Shown piece after piece: positions 42,548 to 52,500 of a DNA stretch of 54,726 bases. The number at the start of each line of letters is the position of its first letter. Positions within the stretch are counted from its first letter, which is position 1. The notes beneath the pieces are model-generated. The model worked only from the letters and a program-made list of their open reading frames with translations. It was not told the DNA's origin and did not search any database. Source of the stretch: an uncultured Cyclobacteriaceae bacterium (lineage in GTDB: Bacteria; Bacteroidota; Bacteroidia; Cytophagales; Cyclobacteriaceae); NCBI GenBank assembly GCA_947492745.1, contig CANLOE010000040.1, positions 1 through 54,726 of the forward strand. Reading direction: 5' to 3'. The position numbers and the translations under genes are program-made.

Positions 42548-43567
42548 ATGAAAAAAATACCGATTACCATCGTTACCGGATTCTTGGGAGTGGGGAAAAC
42601 CACCTTGGTCCATAATATGCTCAAGAATGCCGGCGGAAAACGCATCGCCGTATTGGTCAATGAGTTCGGAGAAGTAGATGTCGATGGCCAGATTATCCAT
42701 GCCGGAGCGGAGGATAAGGCAGAATGCAACCTAATAGAACTGCCCAACGGCTGTATCTGCTGTACGGTCCAAGAGGAGTTCCTGCCGACCATGATGGACC
42801 TGATGGAGCGCAAAGAGGACATCGACCACATCGTTATCGAAACCTCAGGGCTGGCCATGCCCAAGCCCTTGGTCAAAGCGGTCAACTGGCCCGACCTCAA
42901 ACCTCATGTAACCATCGATGCAGTCATCACTGTAGTCGATGCCGTAGGTCTTGCCACGGGTGAAATCTGCAACCGCGAGAGGGTGCAAGCACAACGGCTG
43001 GCAGATGACTCTCTGGACCATGAGACACCCATAGAAGAGCTATTTCTAGACCAGTTGACCTGTGCCGATTTGGTATTGGTGAGCAAAACCGACCTGATTG
43101 CAGCGCCGGCATTGGATGAAATAAAGGCTATTGTCTCTGGAAAAGCACGGGCCAACACGAAGGTCATCCCCGTTCAGGATGGGGTCATGGACAATGAGGT
43201 GCTATTGGGTATCGGTGCATCCGCTGAAGATGACCTGGAAGGCCGACATTCCATTCATGACAAACATCATGAAGAAGGACACCATCACCATCATCATAAT
43301 GATGATATCGATACCGTGCTAAAAGAATATGAAGCGACCGAGGACATCAAAGACCTCGTACAGGAAATGACCGAGCTGGTAAAAAGTCATGAAATCTATA
43401 GGATCAAAGGCTTCGTGAACATCCCCGATAAACCGATGCGAATGATCTTACAAGGTGTAGGAGAACGCTTCGATTACTATTTCGATCGGAAATGGAGAGC
43501 CGATGAAGTGCGCAAAACGAGGCTAGTTATCATCGGAAAGCACCTAAAATCCAAAGCACTGGTGTAA
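42548..43567 (+). CDS. cobW: CobW-family GTPase/metallochaperone
   Basis: A 339-aa G3E GTPase: P-loop TGFLGVGKTTLVHNML (~9-24), the CxCC metal site NGCICCTVQEEF, VIETSGLAMPKPL (switch II), and SKTDLI in place of the NKxD loop. A His-rich linker (DKHHEEGHHHHHHNDD, ~237-252) is followed by the CobW C-terminal domain (IYRIKGFVNIPDKPMRMILQ). CobW is thought to deliver Co2+ to CobN; the gene lies just before cobN. Unlike the overlapping genes before it, it follows a 57-bp purine-rich gap and could have its own translation signal. Confidence 0.92.
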   Translation: MKKIPITIVTGFLGVGKTTLVHNMLKNAGGKRIAVLVNEFGEVDVDGQIIHAGAEDKAECNLIELPNGCICCTVQEEFLPTMMDLMERKEDIDHIVIETSGLAMPKPLVKAVNWPDLKPHVTIDAVITVVDAVGLATGEICNRERVQAQRLADDSLDHETPIEELFLDQLTCADLVLVSKTDLIAAPALDEIKAIVSGKARANTKVIPVQDGVMDNEVLLGIGASAEDDLEGRHSIHDKHHEEGHHHHHHNDDIDTVLKEYEATEDIKDLVQEMTELVKSHEIYRIKGFVNIPDKPMRMILQGVGERFDYYFDRKWRADEVRKTRLVIIGKHLKSKALV

Positions 43568-43663
43568 ACCGTCCTATACGACCCGGTCAGAATTGTTCAG
43601 TAAAAGCAACTGTCAGATTAAGTAGAGGCTATTACAAGTCAACGAATCATCTTGTCCTAAATC

Positions 43664-43761
43664 AATTGTTAATTGCTAATTGTTAATTGCTAATTGTTCA
43701 TTGCTAATTGTTCATTGCTAATTGTTCATTGCTAATTGTTAATTGTTCATTGTTAATTGCC
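43664..43761. repeat. heptamer array 3, 14 units, abutting cobN
   Basis: Fourteen 7-bp units AATTGTT, AATTGCT, CATTGCT, CATTGTT and AATTGCC in perfect period, ending 7 bp before the cobN ATG. No 4HB gene is beside it. The unit set and the junction (GTTAATTG|CCCCA, i.e. TGGGG|CAATTAAC on the complement) are the same as at the cusA end. The array is the immediate leader of cobN, so unit gain or loss changes leader length by 7 nt each time. Confidence 0.95.
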
Positions 43762-43768
43762 CCAATGT

Positions 43769-46700
43769 ATGCATTTAATCTCAACCTTGCCCGGTGGGTG
43801 GAACCCCAATGATGAGGGTGTTTTCCATATCGTCCAAAAGCCTGGAGACATCGTATTTCTTTCTGCTGCCGATACCGAACTTTTTACTGTCAATGAGGCC
43901 TATAAAAGCCTATCTCAAACACAGCCCGGCCTCCCGAGCCTGAGACTGGCCAACCTGACTTATTTCAAGCAAGAGCTGACCATTGATACCTATGTAGAGG
44001 AAGTAGTCACTAAAGCCAAACTAGTCGTATTACGACTCCTCGGAGGTGTGGCCTACTTCCCCTATTTGTGCGAAGCCATTTCGGATATGGCGGCCGACAA
44101 AGGAATCGAACTGATAGTACTTCCAGGGGACGACAAACCCGACATTGAGTTGACACGGATGTCCACGGTGCCGCTGCCCACGGTCGATCTGATCTGGCAG
44201 TATCTCGTCGCCGGTGGCAGTCACAATACGCGTCAAGGGTTATCGGCACTTTTCAACCTATTGCTCCAAGCGCCACTGTCCGTGGCACCGATTGTCCCTA
44301 TTCCCCATTTGTTTTTATATCATGTCGATCATGATATCATGGATGTACGAGCCACGGCCGCTATCGCTGAGGAAGGCCGTCCCTTGGCAATGATCATTGG
44401 CTATAGGGCCCATTACCTCGCGGGCAACCTCGAACCCTTTCGGGTACTTTCTCGATCCTTAACCGACAATGGCCTGTCGGTCCTTACACTGATGGCCTTA
44501 AGCTTTAGGGACACCCTGATCGTCAAAGAGATAGAAGCATTACTACAAAAACATGGACTAAAAACCCCAAGTGTACTGATCAATACCACGGGATTTTCCA
44601 TCCAATCCTTTCAGGACAATGACCATTCCATTTTTGACCGCTTCGATGTTCCTGTACTTCAGGCCATCATCGCCTCCTGTAATAAAGCCACTTGGCAAGA
44701 GGGACAGTTCGGCCTGCCTCCTACGGACATCGCGATGAATATCGCATTGCCCGAGGTCGATGGTAAGATCATTACCAAACCGATATCGTTCAAATCCTCA
44801 GTAGGTAAGGAGGCATTGACGGACTCGGAAATAGTACAGTACGAACCTCACCTTAGCGGCTGTTCCTTCGTAGCAGAACTGGCCGGAAATTGGGTAAAGC
44901 TCCACTACAAATCCGCTGCCGAAAAGAAAATAGCCCTGATACTGCCCAATTATCCCAATAAAAACAGTAGGCTGGCCAATGGCGTGGGGCTGGATACCCC
45001 GGCCAGTACCGTGGCCATACTCCAAGGCCTGAAAGAAGCAGGGTATACTATGGGTGATCTCATACCACAAAACAGCGCCGAACTGATTTCGGCACTTACG
45101 GGCGGTATTACCAATGAGCTGACAACACTTGCCCTCCATGAGGCTAATGTGAGATTGGATGAACAAGTGTTCTATCAACACTACAATGAGCTGTCCAAGG
45201 AGCTAAGGAAAAAAATAGAAGAGCAATGGGGGCCTCCCCACCAATCCCCACAGTATCAGGATGGGTACTTTCTCCTGTCAGGCTTTGAGACAGGGAATAT
45301 CTTTGTCAGCATACAGCCTTCCAGAGGCTATGATATCGACCTACAGGCCTCCTATCACTCTCCCGACCTTCCCCCGACCTTTGCTTATCTAGCCTATTAT
45401 ATCTGGGTCCAAGAGGTCTTTCATGCCGATGCCATTGTTCATGTCGGTAAGCATGGCAACTTAGAGTGGCTTCCTGGCAAGAGTGTCGCTTTGGATGAAG
45501 CATCCTGCTTCCCGGCCGCTGTGCTGGGAGCGGTACCTCATTTTTACCCTTTCATCATCAATGATCCGGGAGAAGGGACACAAGCCAAAAGAAGAAGCCA
45601 CGCAGTTATACTCGATCATCTGATACCCCCGATGACGCGGGCCGATAACTACGGTGATCTATTGCAATTGGAATTGCTCATCGACGAATTCTATGAATCT
45701 GCGCTGGTAGATCCGAAGCGCAGCACTCTATTGAAAAAGAAAATAGAGGTTTTGGTCAATACCACTCATCTGAGCGCCGACCTGGGCAGTGATGCCAGCG
45801 ATATCGACCAACTATTGGAAACCATAGACGGTTATCTCTGTGAACTGAAAGAAGCCCAGATCAGGGGTGGCCTGCATATCTTTGGACAGCTGCCCGACAC
45901 CGATAAACTGGTCGATACGGTCATAGCACTTCACCGGCTACCCTACAATGAGCTCCCTTCCCTGTCGCAAGCCATAGCTCAAGACCTACAATTGGGATTC
46001 GACCCGCTGGATGTCGCCTATGCAGGTATCTATGATCAAGAAATCAATGGTATTCTGTGCAGAACCTATGGCAAGGCCATCGCTGTACTGGAAGATATGG
46101 CCCTCGAAAAGGTCCGGAAAATACTGACGGTCCATGAAGTCAGCGAAGCATCGGGGGAAATGGAGGAAACGGAAAAAGTGCTTCGTTATATCCGGTACCA
46201 TACCTTGCCCTTACTGGACCAAACGAAAGAGGAAATCACCAATCTCCTGCATGGGATGAAAGGCAGGTATGTCCCGGCAGGTGGTTCGGGTGCCCCTACA
46301 CGCGGAAGGTTGGACATATTGCCCACAGGAAGGAATTTTTACTCCATCGATAGTAGGACCGTACCCTCTCCTACTGCCTACGAACTGGGCCATAAAAGTG
46401 CTCAACTCATCATCGAGCGCTACATGCAGGAGCATGGCGACTATCCACGCTCGATAGCTATTTCCGTCTGGGGCACATCCACCATGAGAACCAGTGGCGA
46501 TGACCTCGCCCAAGGACTGGCACTGATGGGTGTACGTCCTATCTGGCAAGGAACCAACCGGCGCGTCAAGGATTTTGAAATCCTATCTTTAGTGGAGCTC
46601 CGTCGGCCCAGAGTGGATGTACTGTTACGGATATCCGGTTTTTTCAGGGATGCTTTCCCCGATGCCATCTCCCTGTTCAATGCAGCGGTAGCGAAGGTAG

Positions 46701-47530
46701 CGAAACTGGACGAGTCCCCCGAAGACAATCCCATTCGGGCCAAGTACCTACAGGAAAAGGCAGTATGGCAACAAAAGGGAATCAGCGCAGCACTGGCCGA
46801 AGAACGATCGCTCTATCGCGTGTTCGGTTCTCGGCCGGGAGCCTATGGCGCCGGCTTACAGGGGCTCATCGACGGTGGTCACTGGGAGACGCAGAAAGAC
46901 CTGGCCCAGGTGTATATCCACTGGAGCGGTTATGCTTATCATGGCCATAAAAACGAGGGACATCCCGCCCATGAGACCTTTAGGGCGAGGCTGAAGGCCA
47001 TCGATATTGTGATGCAAAACCAGGACAACCGAGAGCATGATTTATTGGACTCAGATGATTACTACCAGTTTCAGGGAGGGCTGAACGCTGCCGTGACCTT
47101 GGAAAAGGGCGAAGCTCCCAGCACCTACTTCGGGGACCATTCCCGACCGGAACAACCCCGAGTGAAAACCCTAAAAGAAGAACTGCTAAAGGTATACCGC
47201 TCCAGAGTGGTCAATCCTAAATGGATGGCCGGCATGCGAGACCATGGTTATAAGGGTGCCTTTGAAATGGCGGCCACGATGGATTACCTGTTTGCCTATG
47301 ATGCTACTACCCATCAGGTAGAAGATTTCATGTACGAGGGGATAACCCAAGCCTACCTGCTGGATGAAGAAAACAGGTCTTTCATACAGGAACATAACCC
47401 CTGGGCCTTAAAAGACATGTCACAACGAATGCTTGAAGCCATACAACGTGGACTATGGAAGGAACCCTCTGATGAAACAGTGGCACAGCTGAAAGAACTA
47501 TATCTAAGTGCTGAAGGAGACCTGGAATAA
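43769..47530 (+). CDS. cobN: CobN-type cobaltochelatase large subunit
   Basis: A 1253-aa protein of the CobN/BchH family, which binds the tetrapyrrole and catalyses ATP-dependent metal insertion with AAA+ partners. Landmarks: MHLISTLPGGWNPNDEGVFH, ALILPNYPNKNSRLANGVGL, DAIVHVGKHGNLEWLPGKSV, PFIINDPGEGTQAKRRSHAV, GRYVPAGGSGAPTRGRLDIL, ISVWGTSTMRTSGDDLAQGL, and GAYGAGLQGLIDGGHW. Length matches CobN. ATG 43769 was chosen over an in-frame TTG at 43757, which lies inside the heptamer array. The gene follows cobW, but the 200-bp gap filled half by the array separates it from the tightly overlapping genes. In the window its partner is the ChlI/D fusion. Confidence 0.94.
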   Translation: MHLISTLPGGWNPNDEGVFHIVQKPGDIVFLSAADTELFTVNEAYKSLSQTQPGLPSLRLANLTYFKQELTIDTYVEEVVTKAKLVVLRLLGGVAYFPYLCEAISDMAADKGIELIVLPGDDKPDIELTRMSTVPLPTVDLIWQYLVAGGSHNTRQGLSALFNLLLQAPLSVAPIVPIPHLFLYHVDHDIMDVRATAAIAEEGRPLAMIIGYRAHYLAGNLEPFRVLSRSLTDNGLSVLTLMALSFRDTLIVKEIEALLQKHGLKTPSVLINTTGFSIQSFQDNDHSIFDRFDVPVLQAIIASCNKATWQEGQFGLPPTDIAMNIALPEVDGKIITKPISFKSSVGKEALTDSEIVQYEPHLSGCSFVAELAGNWVKLHYKSAAEKKIALILPNYPNKNSRLANGVGLDTPASTVAILQGLKEAGYTMGDLIPQNSAELISALTGGITNELTTLALHEANVRLDEQVFYQHYNELSKELRKKIEEQWGPPHQSPQYQDGYFLLSGFETGNIFVSIQPSRGYDIDLQASYHSPDLPPTFAYLAYYIWVQEVFHADAIVHVGKHGNLEWLPGKSVALDEASCFPAAVLGAVPHFYPFIINDPGEGTQAKRRSHAVILDHLIPPMTRADNYGDLLQLELLIDEFYESALVDPKRSTLLKKKIEVLVNTTHLSADLGSDASDIDQLLETIDGYLCELKEAQIRGGLHIFGQLPDTDKLVDTVIALHRLPYNELPSLSQAIAQDLQLGFDPLDVAYAGIYDQEINGILCRTYGKAIAVLEDMALEKVRKILTVHEVSEASGEMEETEKVLRYIRYHTLPLLDQTKEEITNLLHGMKGRYVPAGGSGAPTRGRLDILPTGRNFYSIDSRTVPSPTAYELGHKSAQLIIERYMQEHGDYPRSIAISVWGTSTMRTSGDDLAQGLALMGVRPIWQGTNRRVKDFEILSLVELRRPRVDVLLRISGFFRDAFPDAISLFNAAVAKVAKLDESPEDNPIRAKYLQEKAVWQQKGISAALAEERSLYRVFGSRPGAYGAGLQGLIDGGHWETQKDLAQVYIHWSGYAYHGHKNEGHPAHETFRARLKAIDIVMQNQDNREHDLLDSDDYYQFQGGLNAAVTLEKGEAPSTYFGDHSRPEQPRVKTLKEELLKVYRSRVVNPKWMAGMRDHGYKGAFEMAATMDYLFAYDATTHQVEDFMYEGITQAYLLDEENRSFIQEHNPWALKDMSQRMLEAIQRGLWKEPSDETVAQLKELYLSAEGDLE

Positions 47531-47970
47531 GCAATTCAGATTCATCACTTTTTAGTCCCGATTCAAGTCTAAATCACTTCAATAACCCATATCGGTAATC
47601 GTAAGTTCAATGACTCATACGAAGGAGAAATAAAAAATCCAAATTACTTTTCAACAGGAATAAAAGCACCTTTCTTTTGATTGCACTTTTCTTACTAAAG
47701 ATCAAAACCAAAAACCCAAACAGACAATAATCCGTTGTAATACAGATATTTAACCATCTTAAAAAAGTATAATTCATTATTTATGACAATTTTTTATATA
47801 AAAAAAAATATAATTTTAATGGATTTTATAATTTATAAGGTTACTTTTGATTTTCTGTAGTCTTACTAATAATTTATTAATCAACACCTTATCAATATTA
47901 ATGGCTTAGCGATTGTTTAATCTTAGCGTATCATCTACCAATATAGTTTAGGTCAAAATATCATTTTACA
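47531..47970. other. AT-rich intergenic stretch
   Basis: No gene seen. Near 47565-47584 is a one-arm echo of the 118-bp palindrome at 4507-4624. The rest is very AT-rich (long A and T runs near 47790-47840) and should contain the promoter of the following lipoprotein gene, but no clear -7/-33 pair of the Bacteroidota type could be placed. Confidence 0.4.
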
Positions 47971-48426
47971 ATGAATTTCCTCAAAGTAACCTCTACCATT
48001 TTTATCCTGTTGATTACTCCCATGTGCTGGGTGAGTTGTTCCGCTGATGAAAGTGTACAGGATACCATAAGTAATATAGAAGATGTTGAATTAGAAAAGG
48101 GCTATCTCAAAGACTTCCAGTTATCGGAACTGAGCTATATAGACCTACAAATGCGTCAACCACTCATTATCGACCAAACTGAAAAAATCTCCGGACAGAT
48201 TATCATCACAGTACCTTCCACTGTAACCAACCTTGATTTCAGTTTATCCAAAGTCGATTTTGACACTTCTCTGTTCAGTATATCCCCATCTGTGGGTTCT
48301 TTGCAGACATTCAAAATCGGGAATACGGTCACCTATACGGTAACTTCTCTCAAGAATCCAAAGAAAAGTTTCCGTTATCTTGTCTCTGTGGTCAAGAAGA
48401 AGTATTCCCCTACGGATTCGAACTAG
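47971..48426 (+). CDS. small lipoprotein, function unknown
   Basis: A 151-aa protein with a lipoprotein signal (FLKVTSTIFILLITPMCWVS, lipobox VSCS, Cys near residue 23). The mature part is strand-rich and Ser/Thr-rich (SGQIIITVPSTVTNLDFSLS, NTVTYTVTSLKNPKKSFRYL), resembling small Ig-like surface domains of Bacteroidota lipoproteins. I do not recognise the family. It stands alone between AT-rich DNA and repeats. Confidence 0.65.
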   Translation: MNFLKVTSTIFILLITPMCWVSCSADESVQDTISNIEDVELEKGYLKDFQLSELSYIDLQMRQPLIIDQTEKISGQIIITVPSTVTNLDFSLSKVDFDTSLFSISPSVGSLQTFKIGNTVTYTVTSLKNPKKSFRYLVSVVKKKYSPTDSN

Positions 48427-48458
48427 ACTCCTACACAGATTATATGCATGGAGGGTTC

Positions 48459-48629
48459 AACCCGGATCATGCGCCGGAACATCGTAACGAGGGTTTACAT
48501 ATCCATAAATCAGGGAGTTTTATTGGATCGGGCATAGCACCGCTATGGTGAATTCAAAAAACTCAGTGCAACGACCCGTTTGCGGATATCCAGGTCCGCC
48601 GTAGATTTTCCAATGCACGATGCGGGTTT
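48459..48629. repeat. palindromic repeat family 2, copy R7
   Basis: Ends AACCCGGATCATGCGCCGG and CCAATGCACGATGCGGGTTT, 171 bp, with CATAGCACCGCTATGG in the centre. The MITE target region is altered (GGGTTTACATATCC) and unoccupied. Confidence 0.7.
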
Positions 48630-48898
48630 AATTCTAATTTTTCAGTTTTTGGCTGCCCATAGGCTGAAGACTGGGTACTTTCCGATTCAGTGAAGAACCT
48701 CCACCGGCCTACCCATGCCCTGACCGGGAATCCTTATCAGGATCCTGTTTCATAGACCCAAAAAAAAGTAAAATAGGAAGGAAATTCGGGGTCCGGCAAA
48801 TTATCCCAAAATGGTTGATAGGATTTCGTGATGAGGGCATAAAGAGCAATAAAATCAGCGGTTTAGGTGAGAAGGCCTAGCGTATGGTTAGGGTGTAA
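48630..48898. other. intergenic stretch with a family-2 fragment
   Basis: No gene seen. TTTCGTGATGAGGGCATAAA near 48824-48843 plus GAGCAATAAAATCAG is a short fragment of the family-2 repeat. The last three bases (48896-48898) are the TAA duplication of MITE copy E. Confidence 0.4.
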
Positions 48899-49057
48899 TA
48901 CAAATTTGGGTTTTAAATGTCGTATAAGATTCCGCAGGTCATTTTGGTTTCAATCAAGGCGATAACCGCAGGGATAGCAGCGCTATCACGAGGATTGTCA
49001 ACGCAGAGTGAAGCAAAATGAACAGGAAGATAGGCGATTTTAGAAGCTAAGTTTGTA
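48899..49057. repeat. 159-bp MITE, copy E
   Basis: Exactly 159 bp, ends TACAAATTTGGG and GCTAAGTTTGTA, TAA duplications at 48896-48898 and 49058-49060. Internal arms and the ATAGCAGCGCTAT centre are conserved. Confidence 0.88.
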
Positions 49058-49547
49058 TAAAACCTGCGTAGCGCAAAACCGCTGATTTTGAAGCCATTTA
49101 TGTGCGGAATAGGAAGGCTATCGACTATTTTGGGATTATGGAAAAACCCTGCATTGGCCCAATTGTCACTGGCAGACTCATCATTTGGCCCTTCCCGCCG
49201 GTACAGTGCTTTCGCTATGATTCCGCTCTTTCCCGAATCAATTTGTTTGGGTATATCAATGGTTTTTTTTGTACCGATGGCGTAGGCATGGCAAAGCCGA
49301 AAGGACAGTGTATGTGTAATCAATGATTTACGATGGATTTTATTTTCGTAGTTCAATAAGCGTAAAAATAAATGTATTGTACATATTTATTGTACTCTTA
49401 ATTTACAAATTGCAATTTTTAGGTGAAATAGTATCAATCATTGCTTTTGTATACAGGAAGCTATAGTATTGCAACCGTTTTGACAGTGCGGGTACTACGG
49501 TCAGCGCACTGCCGTCACCATCAACCACCTACAACACACCGAAATCC
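49058..49547. other. intergenic stretch before the RHS-like genes
   Basis: The segment 49079-49135 is a fragment of the interspersed repeat also found at about 3755-3800. A minus-strand frame spanning 48913-49356 runs straight through a MITE and repeat DNA and is not believed. The last ~150 bp are AT-rich and probably hold the promoter of the large gene at 49548. Confidence 0.4.
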
Positions 49548-52500
49548 ATGAAACACCGCTATCCGGTATGGCCCCTGCTGTGCCTTTTTCTGGGACTCTT
49601 TCCTATGGGCCTTCACGCCCAGGTACCCCGGCCCAATATCTCCCTGCCCAGTGCCAATGCCACGGCACTCGGCCAGTACGGGGAAGTGCCCGTATCCAAG
49701 TACACGGGCATCCCCGATATCCGTATCCCGCTGTATACGCTCAAAGATGGGAAGCTCTCCCTGCCCATTTCCCTGAGCTACCATGCCGGAGGGGTCATGC
49801 CCGATGTACGCCCCGGGTGGACAGGGCTGAACTTTACCCTCATGGCAGGGGGCGCCATCAGTAGGGTGGTACGGGGACTGCCCGATGACCTGGATGCTCC
49901 GGTGCTTCCCTTAAGAAGAAACCATTTTGATATCAGCAAAATCCTGCACCCATTGCAATTATCGATATGGAGTGGCACATTCGGGGACAGGGCGGGCTAT
50001 TATTACCATCACAACGTCAACCGCGGCAAGAACTGGAAGGAAACCGCCCGACTGAAAGATATGGTTTTTCGGCAGAAGGATGCCAAGGATAATGAGCCCG
50101 ATATGTTCCGCTTCCATTTCATGGGCTATTCGGGCAGCTTTTTCCTGACCGAAACAGGCCAGTGGGCGGTCAAGAGCGAGCACAATATCAAAGTCGTGTT
50201 CGATGAGCACAATATCATCGGTCTTCCTTCCGAAATACAGGCCGTTGAGGACAATTATCACTCTCTGCCCTGTTTGAAGGGCACGACCCGTACCTTTGGG
50301 GGCTTTACCCTCATCACTCCGGACGGTATGCGCTATCACTTCGGTAACATTCGGGACGGAAGTCCGGACAATACCGATGCTATTGAATACAGCATCCCTT
50401 GGCACCAGCAGATGATACAGCCGTGGATGGCCACTACATGGTACCTTACCCGAGTGGAGCATCCCGATGGGCAGCAGGTCGACCTTCACTATGGCCATGA
50501 TGACTACTCTTCCGTTATGAACCTATCCTTTTCCATGAGCAGGACATGGGTCTACGACCATAACGATGTCTTCACGGGCATCGCTTATGAACATCAGGGA
50601 AACCCCGCTCCCAAATACGGCTCCTATGACGGTAGCCTTATCCGTCCCGTATACCTGGAGTCCATACGCTCCGCCCATCAGGTCATCGATTTCGAGCGCA
50701 GCGATGCACAGCAGCTGGGCTACCCTACCGAAGCCTACCTGAAAAACGATGAGCTCTCCAAGGCACTGAACGGTATCATCACGGATAAAATCTGTGTCGA
50801 TGCTTTCAATAGGCCCGAAATCCACGATCCCCTATACCATCAGGACATCTACTGGCACTACCTCCATGACCAGTGGCCCACGAACGACAAACAGGCCATG
50901 CTCCGAAGGCTCAAGACCAAAAAGCTGGATGAAATCATCATCAAGAGCCGGACCGCTGATACGGGCCTCCGCTTTGCCTTCGCCTACAACAACCGACCGG
51001 ACGAAAGGCTGATGCTACAGTGCCTGACCGAGAGCTCATGGGACGGTACGCAGTCCAAGCCGCCCTACAGCTTCAGCTATTATGACGGTGCGGCCCTTCC
51101 TCCCTACCTGTCCGAAGCGGTGGACCATTGGGGCTATTTCAATGGGAATACCGAAAAATGCTTCACACTGCCCAGAAGCGATAACTTTGTGGACCTACTT
51201 CTGGAGAAACTGGGCCGGATAAATATCCTCAAGGCCCCGGCCCGGGACAGGGATGTGGCACTGGCCGGTACGTTACGTGCCATACGCTACCCCACAGGAG
51301 GATACACTACCTTTGAGTACGAGCAGCATACCTATGCCCACTACCTGGACAGTGACCGACAGCGCATCGTGATTACGGGCCGAAAAGCTGCCGGCGGTCT
51401 GAGGATCAAAAAAATCAGCTCCCATTCGGGACCCTCCGACACGCACCCCCTCACGAGAATATACCACTACAACAGTGAGTACGACCCTGTCAATGGCGCG
51501 CAATACCCCAGCGGTACACTGGACGGCCTGCCGAAATACAGCTGGAGTGCAGAAGAGCGAAGGCCGGGGGAGCGAGGGGACAGCCGCATTATCAGCAAAC
51601 GGATATCCTATCAGGGACGGCAGCCCTTGGGCATCAACGAGCACCTGCCCCACATGACCTATAACCGGGTAATCGAGCAAGAGGTAGGCAATGGCTATAC
51701 CATCACCGACTACACGGGTTTCATCGATGAAGACGGTACCCGACACTACGATGACCTACTGCCCGGTCTGTATGGCACGAGCATCTTTACCAGTGCCTTT
51801 GGAGATCGGTCCCATGAGCGCGGGCATCCCCTTCGCGAAAGGCTATTCGATAACGATGGCCGGCTGGTCAAAGAAACCAATATCCGGTATGCCCGACTTT
51901 CCGAAGATGCTGCCCGGGCCGTGGTCTCTTCAAGCCGGACAACAATCATAAAAAAAGAACCGGGAAAGAGACACTCCGAGTTCAGGAGTATCCTACTCTA
52001 TGAGGCCAGGCCTTATCTGAATTACTACTATCGCTACCTGCCCATCGGCCGGGAGGAAATCCTGCACTACAGCAGTGGCAAACAGCGCATAAAATCGTTT
52101 TTCGAATACAACAGTGAAGGTCTACTGTCACGGCGCTATACGGTGAACAGTGACGGCCGGAGCCATGGACAGGACCACCGCTATGCCCACGATTTCCACA
52201 AAAGCCTAGTGGCCGACTGTCCGACCGAGCCACAGTGCGACTGTGGGACACCCCCCCGATACCCCATCGGCACCGCATGGGAGACCTGTATGGAACGCTG
52301 CGATGAGGAACACGAAAAGTGCCGGACCAATGGCAAAAAGGCCAAAGGCAGGTACGCAAAAGCCCTATGGGAACTGTACCGGGCCCATCGCAACCCGCTC
52401 ATAGAGACACGGACCTGGGCGGGCAGTCCCGAAAAGGTCACGGGCGGGCAGCTCAGCGAATTTGCCGATTTCGGGACCGATGGGGGACTACAGGTGGAAA

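Noticed and set aside
43757-43768. TTG at 43757 as the cobN start
   Set aside because: It lies within the heptamer array, and the family N-terminus begins at the ATG at 43769.
48913-49356. 147-aa minus-strand reading frame
   Set aside because: It runs through a complete MITE and another interspersed repeat; coding is unlikely.
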